The translations under genes and the position numbers were made by a program. A stretch of 18,306 nt of DNA, from NCBI GenBank assembly GCA_035327305.1, contig DAOLDL010000060.1, positions 1-18,306 of the forward strand, written 5' to 3'. The stretch is from CALMUP01 sp035327305 (GTDB lineage: Bacteria; Verrucomicrobiota; Kiritimatiellia; CAIVKH01). Below are positions 1 to 8,081 of the stretch, in pieces (the stretch's first letter is position 1; every line of letters begins with the position of its first letter). Under the pieces are notes generated by a model. The model was not told the origin of the DNA. It was given only the letters and a program-made list of their open reading frames with translations, and did not search any database.

Positions 1-1668
1 TCATTTAACCGGCTTGGGTTCTTCCAGTCCGGAGAGAAGGTTGCAGATGTGAGGCAGTAATTGTTTTTTGCGGCTTACGACACTGCCCATTTCAAACAAT
101 CGCTCCTCGCGAGGCGGATAATCCACCGTCTCGATAAAGTCGCGATTTCCCGCCACCATCAGCAAGCTCGTTTGCCGGGTGATATCCGTGATCATGATGC
201 AGGCAAAATGATATTTTCTTTCAACCAATAGTTTATCCAGCGCGGCTTCAATCTGCGGCTTAAGCTCCCAGAATCGCTCCAAGCCGTTTTCCTCGATTTG
301 CGCAACCGCGAACTTCCAACCGTTCTCTTCGTAATCCTTGCAATCCAACCGAACCGCCTTGTCCGGCGAGTACAACTCCAAAGCGGAACCGGCGGCAAAA
401 AAGTCGGCGGCAAATTGATCGATGTCGATCTCCGCGCATTTGGCAATCCATTCGAGCATGACCCGGTCGATGTCGGTGGTGGTCGGTGACGTCAGCTTCA
501 GCGTGTCGGAAATGATTCCCGCGGCCAGGCAATGTGCAATGGATTTATGGGGCGTAAGTCCGTGCGTTCGATAAAAGCGCGATACAATGGTGCAGGTGGA
601 TCCGACCGGTTCGTTGTGAAAATGAATGGGTTCACGTGATGTCAGTCCGCCACCGACCCGGTGATGATCGATCACTTCCAGAATTTCCGCGTCTTCCGCC
701 CCGGTCACCGCCTGTCCGATTTCATTGTGATCCACAAGTATCAACCGGGTCTGCTGGGGATTGATCAAGTCCGACTTTGAAAACACGCCAATCAATTGTT
801 TCTGGTCATTGACCACGGGATAAAGCGGCTGGGTGGACTTCTGCACTTTTTTGCGGATATCCTGCAACAACGCATCTTCGGAAAAGCACAGAAATTCCGC
901 ATCAATCGCTCGCGTAATCCGTTTCGCGCCGCGCATCAACAACGTGGTGGTGGCGGTGTCCATGGGGCTGGTCAGGACACTGACCCCTTTTTCACGCGCC
1001 AGCGATAAAAGTCCCGGTGACAACGGATAGCCGCCGGTGACGACCAGGCAACGCACGCCGTATTCGATGGCCGGCAATTGCACCGTCGGGCGATCTCCCG
1101 ATACGATCACCAGATGCGCGGAGGGAAATTGGAGCATGCGTTTGGTAAAATTGTCGGCGCTCATGGCGCCGACCATGACCGTCAGCGTTTCCTCGCGATC
1201 CGGATCATCCTGGTGCTGGAATTCACCCCGCAACACTTTGTTGATGCGGGTAAGGCTTGAGTCGACGTTGCGGTTATCAATCGGGTCGTCGCTATCCGGC
1301 AACAGCAATTCCAACAACTTCAACAACGAACACATGCCGCACAAATTGCCATCTTTATTCAGCACGGGAATGGCGCGCAAATTACGCTGGCGCATGCGCT
1401 CGTAAACATCAACCAGTGAATCGTGATCGGATGCGGCGACCACGTCGCGCCGGCATATACGTCCCGCGCGGGGGCGGACATCGAGCACCACCTTGGGATG
1501 CTCAACTCCGGCGCGCTCCAGGGCCATGCGTGTCCGGGCATTGGCATCGCCGCAAGCCGCCGCCATCACATCGAGCCGGGTGGTGGCGCGCAGGTAATCC
1601 GCGTAGCCAATGGCCGAGCAAATGGCATCGGTATCCGGGTTTTTATGTCCGATTACATAGGTGGTCAT
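1..1668 (-). CDS. ppaC: Manganese-dependent inorganic pyrophosphatase with CBS-DRTGG regulatory insert
   Basis: Family II (DHH) pyrophosphatase, a cytoplasmic enzyme hydrolysing PPi to two phosphates and so pulling biosynthetic reactions forward. The 555-residue protein opens with the metal-binding motif GHKNPDTDA (H8, D12, D14). Further DHH motifs are VDHNE near 312 and DHHR at 334-337, with ISDTLK around 386-391. The C-terminal DHHA2 domain ends with the substrate-binding motif SRKKQ at 532-536. About 240 residues are inserted between the first and second DHH motifs: a CBS repeat (about 70-125), a DRTGG-like domain (VTGG near 210) and a second CBS repeat (about 255-305). Known CBS-PPases with DRTGG are inhibited by AMP/ADP and activated by diadenosine polyphosphates, so allosteric control is likely. 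The start overlaps the rsmE stop as ATGA, with a GGAG site (complement of 1674-1677) five bases upstream. The stop codon is the first three bases of the window. Product identity is confident. Confidence 0.95.
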   Translation of the reverse strand: MTTYVIGHKNPDTDAICSAIGYADYLRATTRLDVMAAACGDANARTRMALERAGVEHPKVVLDVRPRAGRICRRDVVAASDHDSLVDVYERMRQRNLRAIPVLNKDGNLCGMCSLLKLLELLLPDSDDPIDNRNVDSSLTRINKVLRGEFQHQDDPDREETLTVMVGAMSADNFTKRMLQFPSAHLVIVSGDRPTVQLPAIEYGVRCLVVTGGYPLSPGLLSLAREKGVSVLTSPMDTATTTLLMRGAKRITRAIDAEFLCFSEDALLQDIRKKVQKSTQPLYPVVNDQKQLIGVFSKSDLINPQQTRLILVDHNEIGQAVTGAEDAEILEVIDHHRVGGGLTSREPIHFHNEPVGSTCTIVSRFYRTHGLTPHKSIAHCLAAGIISDTLKLTSPTTTDIDRVMLEWIAKCAEIDIDQFAADFFAAGSALELYSPDKAVRLDCKDYEENGWKFAVAQIEENGLERFWELKPQIEAALDKLLVERKYHFACIMITDITRQTSLLMVAGNRDFIETVDYPPREERLFEMGSVVSRKKQLLPHICNLLSGLEEPKPVK

Positions 1669-2444
1669 AGCAACTCCGTAGCGCGATCGTGAATCAGTTC
1701 GTGGGAAAATTCAGCAAATTCGTAATGAAGAATACTCATGACATAAAGAGCGGCGGTTTCACTGCGCAACACCTGATTACCGAGCGACACCATACGGGCG
1801 CCGGCATTTCTGGCCGCCGAGCGCTCGCGAGTCGACAAATCGCCTTCCGGCCCGACGAGGAATCCGATCGACTTGGGCTGGCGGGATGAAAATCCGGAAA
1901 GCGCTTCGCGAAGGGGCATGGTGTCGGGATCCAGCGAGCAGGTCATCCAGAGATCAAAACGCGGCATTCGCGCCAGATAGTCCAGCATAGGCGCCACCGG
2001 GTGAATTTCGGGAAGCCACAGACAACCGGATTGTTTGGCGGCGCTCAAGGCAATTTTACGCCAGCGTTCAAGCTTGCCCGCGTCTTCCCCCGCCTTCAAC
2101 CGGACCACACACTGATCGGTAATGACCGGTACAATATGGCGGACGCCCAACTCGGTGGCCTTCTGGATGATGAGGTCCATTTTTTGTTCGCGGGGCGCCG
2201 CCTGAATAAGCGTAATTTCAACCGGCGGCGGCGATTTGCTGGTTTGCCGCTTGACCGCGAGGCGGGCTTCGTTGCGGGAAACCTCGGCAATTTGCGTAAC
2301 CGCCTGGCGCCCTCGCCCATCCATCACCATGATTTGATCGTCCACCTTTCCCCGCAGAACATGAAGCAGGTGGTGGGCTTCCTCTCCCGTCAGAATCATT
2401 TCATCCGACGACCATCTGGAGGGTTCAATGTAATAACGCATCAT
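1665..2444 (-). CDS. rsmE: 16S rRNA (uracil1498-N3)-methyltransferase RsmE
   Basis: SPOUT-family methyltransferase that methylates N3 of U1498 in 16S rRNA using S-adenosylmethionine; 259 residues is typical. An N-terminal PUA-like RNA-binding part (about 1-70) includes EEAHHLLHVLR at 21-31. The trefoil-knot catalytic part carries KMDLIIQKATELG (88-100), RWRKIALSAAKQSGC (127-141), GPEGDLS (198-204) and LGNQVLRSETAAL (221-233). The usual GPEGG reads GPEGD and the usual Arg/Lys before ILR reads Gln-Val, both conservative. Two adjacent ATG codons (2444 and 2441) are possible starts. No Shine-Dalgarno precedes them, but a perfect TATAAT lies nine bases upstream, suggesting a leaderless or near-leaderless mRNA. 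It is the first gene of a two-gene unit with the pyrophosphatase, sharing an ATGA overlap, and diverges from tsaE. Confidence 0.95.
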   Translation of the reverse strand: MMRYYIEPSRWSSDEMILTGEEAHHLLHVLRGKVDDQIMVMDGRGRQAVTQIAEVSRNEARLAVKRQTSKSPPPVEITLIQAAPREQKMDLIIQKATELGVRHIVPVITDQCVVRLKAGEDAGKLERWRKIALSAAKQSGCLWLPEIHPVAPMLDYLARMPRFDLWMTCSLDPDTMPLREALSGFSSRQPKSIGFLVGPEGDLSTRERSAARNAGARMVSLGNQVLRSETAALYVMSILHYEFAEFSHELIHDRATELL

Positions 2445-2453
2445 GGTGACAAG

Positions 2454-2459
2454 ATTATA
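2454..2459 (-). promoter_or_regulatory. Candidate -10 box (TATAAT) for rsmE
   Basis: On the minus strand TATAAT stands exactly nine bases before the first rsmE ATG. Transcription would be expected to begin within about four bases of, or at, the start codon. The hexamer 17 bases upstream (GACTCG) is a poor -35, so an activator or weak recognition is possible. It lies in the 169-bp divergent region shared with tsaE. Confidence 0.5.
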
Positions 2460-2579
2460 CGATTCCCGTCATTCGTCGAGTCTGGTTAAATTTTTCCATT
2501 CCCTTCGGCGTAATTTCCCATCCTTTTGTTTGCCATGCCGGCGCTTTCAAGGTGGAAGCACAAATACACCACCTCATGG

Positions 2580-2607
2580 TTGCGGTATTGTACGAACTGT
2601 CTATCAT
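2580..2607 (+). promoter_or_regulatory. Candidate sigma70-type promoter for tsaE-tsaB
   Basis: TTGCGG (2580-2585), a 16-base spacer, then TATCAT (2602-2607). Six bases separate the -10 from the ATG at 2614, so the predicted transcription start falls on the A of the start codon, a leaderless arrangement. No Shine-Dalgarno is present. The rest of the 169-bp divergent gap (2445-2613) holds only a weak GGTGG/CCACC inverted repeat at 2551-2573. Confidence 0.45.
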
Positions 2608-2613
2608 GGCGCT

Positions 2614-3057
2614 ATGAACAAGGCGTTGCCACCCGTAATCACCGACAGCCCGGAAGCGACCATGGAATGGGCCGCGAACTGGGTCGCGACGCTTCCCCGC
2701 GGCGCGGTAATCGCCTTGCACGGCGAGCTAGGCGCCGGCAAAACTTGTTTCGTGAAAGGTCTGGCCAAAGGCCTCAACGTCCAGGGTCCGGTTCACAGCC
2801 CGACGTTTACGCTGGTCAACGAATACCGCGGCGCCATACCTCTTTATCACCTCGATTTGTATCGCCTGCATGGCGAAGAGGAGGCCTGGGACATCGGAAT
2901 TGAAAACTATCTGGAAAGCGACGGCATTACCGCCATCGAATGGGCGGAACGGATATCGCACCTTCTGCCGGATAATACGCTTCATGTATGTCTCGACTAT
3001 GGCGCCGGACCCGACCAGCGCGTGATCAAACAAGCATCGGAGTTTCCGGCCGCATGA
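2614..3057 (+). CDS. tsaE: tRNA threonylcarbamoyladenosine biosynthesis ATPase TsaE
   Basis: ATPase subunit that drives turnover of the TsaB-TsaD complex making N6-threonylcarbamoyladenosine at A37 of ANN-decoding tRNAs in the cytoplasm. The 147-residue protein has the Walker A motif GELGAGKT (37-44), the family signature SPTFTLVNEY (62-71), HLDLYRL (79-85) and a Walker B-like IEWAER (108-113). The start is placed at MNKALPP. The frame stays open upstream to 2443, but the extra 57 residues have no family similarity and would run through the divergent promoter region. The gene is coupled to tsaB by an ATGA overlap at 3054-3057. The partners tsaC and tsaD are not in the window. Confidence 0.93.
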   Translation: MNKALPPVITDSPEATMEWAANWVATLPRGAVIALHGELGAGKTCFVKGLAKGLNVQGPVHSPTFTLVNEYRGAIPLYHLDLYRLHGEEEAWDIGIENYLESDGITAIEWAERISHLLPDNTLHVCLDYGAGPDQRVIKQASEFPAA

Positions 3058-3707
3058 AAGTTTTCGCCCTTGAATGTTCCACGGTGCAAGCCGGTGCGGC
3101 CATGCTTGAAAACGGCCGCGTGGTGGCGTCCATTTCGTGGCGGGAAGAACGGGCGCGACACGAAAGCCTCTTTGATCGAGCGGATGTGATGGTTCGCGGG
3201 GCGGGTTGGCGCTGGACGGATTTCGATCTATTTTGCGTGGGCCGCGGACCGGGCGCCTATTCCGGATTGCGGGTGAGCCTGCTTGCGGTGCAGGCGCTGG
3301 CCGCGCCGGGTGGAAAACCTGTCATGGCCGTCGGCAGTATGGATGCCCTTGCCGTTGCCTTGTGCCGGAAACATGGCGTCTCGTCCGTGACCATTGCTGG
3401 TGACGCCCGGAGAAATTCCTGTTGGATCGGTCGTTGTCAGGCGGCGTCGATCGCGCAAACGCCTACGGAATGGCGGGTGGTTGGCCGCGACCAACTCACC
3501 GGATTTATACGACCGGGTGAAACAGCCGCCACTCCGCATTGGGAAGAATTGACGGCGATTCGAGAGTTGAATCCGGAGGCAACATGGTTGCCGGGACCCG
3601 CCATCCCAACCGCCGAACAGGTAGCCTTGCTTGCTGTACACCGCTTCACCATCAATACCGATACATCAGAACCACTCCAACCCTTGTATATGCACCCGGC
3701 AGTGTGA
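3054..3707 (+). CDS. tsaB: tRNA threonylcarbamoyladenosine biosynthesis protein TsaB
   Basis: Non-catalytic ASKHA-fold partner that scaffolds TsaD and TsaE in t6A37 synthesis. The 217-residue protein shows the N-terminal phosphate-loop strand (FALECST, 4-10), the RHES stretch at 35-38 that corresponds to the conserved His-Ser region, and the diagnostic GRGPGAYSGLRV (63-74; usually GPGSFTGLR). The N-terminal Asp common in the family is Glu7 here, a mild oddity in a subunit that is not itself catalytic. The ATG at 3054 overlaps the tsaE stop and has GGAG (3039-3042) eleven bases upstream. The frame continues upstream to 2988 inside tsaE, but that extension was rejected. The following 105 bp before sucA contain no convincing terminator. 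Confidence 0.92.
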   Translation: MKVFALECSTVQAGAAMLENGRVVASISWREERARHESLFDRADVMVRGAGWRWTDFDLFCVGRGPGAYSGLRVSLLAVQALAAPGGKPVMAVGSMDALAVALCRKHGVSSVTIAGDARRNSCWIGRCQAASIAQTPTEWRVVGRDQLTGFIRPGETAATPHWEELTAIRELNPEATWLPGPAIPTAEQVALLAVHRFTINTDTSEPLQPLYMHPAV

Positions 3708-3812
3708 ACGTTACAAAAGAGAATTCGCTCCGAAACTGCTTGAATACCCACCTAAATCGAGTGATATTGTTGAGGTATATACAAACAATCCGCTCCGTAT
3801 GCGGTTAAATCT

Positions 3813-6710
3813 ATGACAACAAAAGCCAGTTCGTCTCATGTTTATGCGGGCAGTGCTGATTTTCTGGACAGTTTATACCAGCAATTCCTGGTCGATCCCC
3901 TGTCCGTAGATGAAAAGTGGCGGGGATTTTTTGAGAGTCTGCGCAATGGTCACGGCGATGATCGCGAGCCGACGCAGGAGGAAATCCGGACATTCTTTAA
4001 AGAGAACCGCCCATCGCGATCCGGCGCCGCGTATTCGATGCAGGGACTTCACGGCCTGGAAATGGCCCGCAAGCAGTCCGCCGTATTGCGCATGATTCAC
4101 GCCTATCGCCTGCTGGGGCATTTGCGGGCCGCGGTCGACCCCATTCAGCTTCGCGGCATGCCGCGAATACCCGAACTTGAGCCAATCTATCACGGCCTGA
4201 CCGAGCAGGACATGAACCTGGTGTTCAACTCCGGCGGCTTTGGCGGTCGCGCGGAAATGCCGCTCCGGGAAATCATTGACGTGCTGAAGGAAACCTATAC
4301 CGAAAGCATCGGCGCGGAGTTCATTCACATTTCCGACGTAGAGCAAAAAGAATGGATACAGCATCAACTGGAAATTACCCGGACCAATCCGGACTACCCC
4401 GGCGATTTCAAAATACGACTTCTTGAACGATTAACCGCGGCCGAGGGACTGGAAACACATTTACATCAGAAATTTGTCGGTCAAAAACGCTTTTCGCTGG
4501 AAGGCGGAGAGGCATTGATCACCATGCTTGACGAAATCATCAATCGCGGTGGAACGCAGGGGGTGGATGAAATCGTAATCGGCATGGCGCATCGAGGCCG
4601 CCTCAATGTACTGGTCAACATAATGGGTAAATCGCCGGCGGAATTGTTTTCCGAATTTGAGGGCAAACACGCCTGGCGCCAGGGCGCAACCGGCGACGTC
4701 AAGTACCACCAGGGTTATTCATCCGATGTCGAAACGCCGGGCGGGATTGTGCATCTGGCCCTCGGCTTCAATCCTTCGCACCTGGAAATTGTCGCGCCGG
4801 TAACGATCGGCTCGGTGCGTTCGCGCCAGGAGCGCAGAACGGAACGGGGCCGCGACAAAGTGTTGGCCGTGATCATTCACGGCGACGCCGCGCTTGCCGG
4901 TCAGGGCGTGGTCTACGAAACCGCGCAACTGTCCAAAACCCGCGGGTTCTCCGTCGGCGGCGCCATCCACCTGGTGGTTAACAACCGCATCGGATTCACC
5001 ATCAGCCATCCCCAGGATGCCCGGTCATCGATGTATTGCACGGATGTCGGGAAAGTCATTCAGGCCCCGATTTTCCACGTTAACGGCGACGACCCGGAAG
5101 CGGTGGCATTCATTACGCAACTCGCCCTTAATTTCCGCATGCGTTTTCATACCGATGTTTTCATCGACCTGGTGTGCTACCGCCGTCATGGCCACAACGA
5201 AGCCGATGAACCGGCGGCCACGCAACCGATGATGTACAAGAAAATCCGCAAGCACGACACCACTCGGAAAATCTACGCCGACCGGTTGATCGGCGAACAA
5301 GTCATCACGGCCCAGCAAGCCGAAGACATGCTGAAAACGTATCGCGCAAAACTCGATGCCGGGGAGCAGGTGGTCGAAAACATCGTCGAAAACGTCACCA
5401 ACATTTACCGCACCGAGTGGTCGAAATTCCTGGCCGCCAAATGGACAGACCCATCCGACACCTCCGCCTCGATCTCGCGCATCAAACGCCTTGGCGGGTT
5501 GCTGACGGCGCTTCCGGAAGATTTTGAACTGCACCCGCGTGTCGCCAAAATTTATGACGACCGCATCAAGATGGCATCCGGCGCACTGCCCCTTGACTGG
5601 GGATTTGCGGAAACCATGGCGTATGCAACGTTGCTGGAAGACGGGTATTCCATCCGGATCAGCGGGCAGGACAGCGGACGCGGAACATTCTTTCACCGTC
5701 ACGCGGTGTTGCACAACATGCGCAACGGCGACGAGTATGTTCCGCTTCAACACGTGGCGGAAAATCAACCGCGATTTATCGTGATCGACTCCATTCTATC
5801 CGAAGAGGCCGTGCTTGGGTTCGAATACGGATACAGCGCGGCGGACCCGAATTCGCTGGTCATCTGGGAAGCGCAATTCGGCGACTTCGCCAACGGCGCG
5901 CAGGTCATGATCGATCAATTCATCGTCGCCGCCGAACAAAAGTGGGGATTGCTGACCGGGTTGGTCCTTTTTCTTCCGCACGGATGGGAAGGCCAAGGCC
6001 CCGAACATACGTCCGCCCGCCTTGAGCGTTTTCTCCAATTATGCGCGCAGGACAACATCCAGGTATGCTACCCGACGACCGCGGCCCAGATGTTTCACAT
6101 GTTGCGGCGGGAAATGATTCGCCCCTATCGGAAACCGCTGGTGGTCATGACGCCGAAAAGCACATTGCGACGGAAGATTTCATTCTCGACCCTTGAGGAT
6201 CTCGCAACCGGTTCCTTTCAGATGGTGATCGGGGAAGTCGACGATCTCAAGCCGGATGACGTCGAGCGCATCGTGCTGTGCTCCGGCAAAGTTTATTATG
6301 ACCTGGTGGAGGCTCGCCGGGAGCGCGGCGTTGACAACATCGCCATCTTCCGGATCGAGCAACTATATCCGTTCCCCGCGGAAGTGTTGACCGCCGAACT
6401 GAAAAAGTATCCCAAGGCCCGCGAAATTTGCTGGGCGCAGGAAGATCCCCAGAATCAGGGCGCATGGTATTCAATCCAGCACGCAATCCGCACGTGCATG
6501 TCGTCATCGCAGACGCTTTATTACTCGGGCCGGGTGGCCATGGCCGCACCGGCCGGCGGCGATTACCACAAGTCAATCGAACGCCAGCGCAATCTGGTCG
6601 ATCACGCCCTGACATTGATATCGCAAACCAAACGCAAAGATTTAAGCATGCAACCACAACTTACGGCATCGCAGAATGCACAACCGCAACTTGGAGATAA
6701 ACCGTCATGA
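3813..6710 (+). CDS. sucA: 2-oxoglutarate dehydrogenase E1 component
   Basis: Thiamine-diphosphate-dependent E1 that decarboxylates 2-oxoglutarate and transfers the succinyl group to the lipoyl arm of E2, a TCA-cycle step in the cytoplasm. The 965 residues match the full-length family. The N-terminal E2-binding segment YAGSADFLDSLYQQFLVDP (11-29) is present. Then come GMAHRGRLNVL (257-267), NPSHLE (320-325), the ThDP/Mg motif GDAALAGQG through NNRIGFT (357-396), RRHGHNEADEP (457-467), SGRGTFFHRH and the C-terminal transketolase-like domain with GQGPEHTSARLERFLQL. The roughly 30-residue tail after the conserved end is rich in Gln and Ser. No clear Shine-Dalgarno precedes the ATG. A small CCGC/GCGG hairpin (3790-3804) sits eight bases upstream. 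It is the first gene of the sucA-sucB-lpdA operon and ends in an ATGA overlap with sucB. Confidence 0.97.
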   Translation: MTTKASSSHVYAGSADFLDSLYQQFLVDPLSVDEKWRGFFESLRNGHGDDREPTQEEIRTFFKENRPSRSGAAYSMQGLHGLEMARKQSAVLRMIHAYRLLGHLRAAVDPIQLRGMPRIPELEPIYHGLTEQDMNLVFNSGGFGGRAEMPLREIIDVLKETYTESIGAEFIHISDVEQKEWIQHQLEITRTNPDYPGDFKIRLLERLTAAEGLETHLHQKFVGQKRFSLEGGEALITMLDEIINRGGTQGVDEIVIGMAHRGRLNVLVNIMGKSPAELFSEFEGKHAWRQGATGDVKYHQGYSSDVETPGGIVHLALGFNPSHLEIVAPVTIGSVRSRQERRTERGRDKVLAVIIHGDAALAGQGVVYETAQLSKTRGFSVGGAIHLVVNNRIGFTISHPQDARSSMYCTDVGKVIQAPIFHVNGDDPEAVAFITQLALNFRMRFHTDVFIDLVCYRRHGHNEADEPAATQPMMYKKIRKHDTTRKIYADRLIGEQVITAQQAEDMLKTYRAKLDAGEQVVENIVENVTNIYRTEWSKFLAAKWTDPSDTSASISRIKRLGGLLTALPEDFELHPRVAKIYDDRIKMASGALPLDWGFAETMAYATLLEDGYSIRISGQDSGRGTFFHRHAVLHNMRNGDEYVPLQHVAENQPRFIVIDSILSEEAVLGFEYGYSAADPNSLVIWEAQFGDFANGAQVMIDQFIVAAEQKWGLLTGLVLFLPHGWEGQGPEHTSARLERFLQLCAQDNIQVCYPTTAAQMFHMLRREMIRPYRKPLVVMTPKSTLRRKISFSTLEDLATGSFQMVIGEVDDLKPDDVERIVLCSGKVYYDLVEARRERGVDNIAIFRIEQLYPFPAEVLTAELKKYPKAREICWAQEDPQNQGAWYSIQHAIRTCMSSSQTLYYSGRVAMAAPAGGDYHKSIERQRNLVDHALTLISQTKRKDLSMQPQLTASQNAQPQLGDKPS

Positions 6711-8062
6711 TCGTCGCCATCAACGCACCGCCATTTCCTGAATCCGTACAGGAAGGCACCCTGTCCGCCTGGCACAAAAAACCGGGGGACGCCGTTCAAA
6801 AAAATGAAAAGGTAGCGGACATTGAAACCGATAAAATCGTGCTGGAAGTGACGGCGCCCGAGTCCGGAGTTTTCAAAGCCGCCAAGAAAAAGGAAGGCGA
6901 CACCGTATCCAGCCGTGAATTGATCGGCCAACTGGAAAGCGGCGCCTCCGGCAAAGCCGCCGCAGAGCCTGCACAGGATGGTGCGGCGGGCAAAGCGGGA
7001 ACAGGCGCAATCGCGGCGCCACAACCGACGGCGAGCAAAGGCGCCGTGGAGGTGGAGGCGGAACCGGTTGTTCAGGGCAGTAAGGCCGCCCCGAAACGCC
7101 CCGCCGCGCCGGTGGCGCGCAAGGCCCCGACCGTGGAGATTGACGACGATCTCGGCCCGGCGGTTCGCAAACTCATTGTTGAAAACAATTTGAATCCGGC
7201 GGAAATCAACGGAACAGGTAGAGGCGGGCGCATCACCAAGGCCGACGTCATTCGCCACCTTGAACATTCACCGCACCTGTCGACCAAATACGGCGATACC
7301 AGCATTGAAAACAAGGGCATCGAAGAAGTCGTGCCGCCGCAGGCGGCGCAACAAAAGGAAGAGGTGGCGGTTAAGCGCGTGAAGATGTCGCGCTTGCGCG
7401 CGCGTATCGCCGAGCGCCTGGTCGAAGCGCAACGAACGGCCGCATTGCTGACCACATTCAACGAAGTCAACATGAAGCCGGTGATGGAACTTCGCAACCG
7501 ATACAAGGATTCATTTGAAAAAGAGCACGGAGTCAAACTCGGATTCATGTCGTTTTTCGTGAAAGCGGCTGTGGAAGCCTTGAAAAAATTCCCGGTGGTC
7601 AACGCCACCGTGGAAGGCGATGAAATTGTTTATTTCGGCCATTATCACATCGGTGTCGCGGTGAGCAGTGAGCGCGGGCTGGTCGTACCGGTCATACGGA
7701 ATGCGGAACAGTTAAGCCTTGCCGAGGTGGAAAAAGCGACCGCCGACTTCGCCGCGCGTGCGCAAGCGGGAAAACTCGATATCGAGGAACTGACCGGCGG
7801 AACGTTTACGATATCCAACGGCGGCGTGTTCGGATCGCTGATGTCGACCCCGATCATCAATCCGCCGCAAAGCGGCATTCTGGGTATGCACCGAATACAG
7901 GAACGCCCCGTGGCGGAAAACGGCGAAGTGGTAATTCGCCCGATGATGTACATTGCCCTTTCGTATGATCACCGGATCATCGACGGACGTGAGGCCGTGC
8001 AATTTCTGGTCAGTATCAAACAGAACATTGAGGACCCGGCCCGCTTGTTGTTGCAACTTTAA
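6707..8062 (+). CDS. sucB: Dihydrolipoyllysine succinyltransferase, E2 of 2-oxoglutarate dehydrogenase
   Basis: Core subunit of the complex, moving the succinyl group from the lipoyl arm to CoA. The 451 residues contain one lipoyl domain (1-78) with the acceptor lysine in IETDKIVLEV (K43). An Ala/Pro/Lys-rich linker (about 80-140) follows, then a peripheral-subunit-binding domain for E1/E3 (about 145-182, ending GTGRGGRITKADV). The catalytic acyltransferase domain has the active site SYDHRIIDG near the C terminus (H422, D426). The partner E1 is a 2-oxoglutarate rather than pyruvate dehydrogenase, which assigns substrate by context. The start overlaps the sucA stop as ATGA, with GGAG at 6693-6696. 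lpdA follows after 19 bp. Confidence 0.96.
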   Translation: MIVAINAPPFPESVQEGTLSAWHKKPGDAVQKNEKVADIETDKIVLEVTAPESGVFKAAKKKEGDTVSSRELIGQLESGASGKAAAEPAQDGAAGKAGTGAIAAPQPTASKGAVEVEAEPVVQGSKAAPKRPAAPVARKAPTVEIDDDLGPAVRKLIVENNLNPAEINGTGRGGRITKADVIRHLEHSPHLSTKYGDTSIENKGIEEVVPPQAAQQKEEVAVKRVKMSRLRARIAERLVEAQRTAALLTTFNEVNMKPVMELRNRYKDSFEKEHGVKLGFMSFFVKAAVEALKKFPVVNATVEGDEIVYFGHYHIGVAVSSERGLVVPVIRNAEQLSLAEVEKATADFAARAQAGKLDIEELTGGTFTISNGGVFGSLMSTPIINPPQSGILGMHRIQERPVAENGEVVIRPMMYIALSYDHRIIDGREAVQFLVSIKQNIEDPARLLLQL

Positions 8063-8081
8063 TTCAACGGATAAATGAAGC

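Noticed and set aside
2443..2613. N-terminal extension of TsaE (57 residues)
   Set aside because: The extension has no family similarity, overlaps the divergent promoters and would make the protein far longer than usual; start set at 2614.
2988..3053. N-terminal extension of TsaB inside tsaE
   Set aside because: The ATG at 3054 gives the conserved first strand directly and an ATGA coupling; the extra 22 residues are Arg-rich and read from tsaE sequence.
3790..3804. CCGC/GCGG hairpin before sucA as a terminator or switch
   Set aside because: Only four base pairs with a seven-base loop and no T-tract; too weak to call.
5025..5768. A 247-codon minus-strand frame inside sucA
   Set aside because: Fully antisense to conserved E1 catalytic sequence, with no domain or initiation signal.
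6602..7267. A 221-codon minus-strand frame over the sucA-sucB junction
   Set aside because: Gly/Ala/Arg-rich low-complexity translation arising from the reverse of the E2 linker; no support as a gene.
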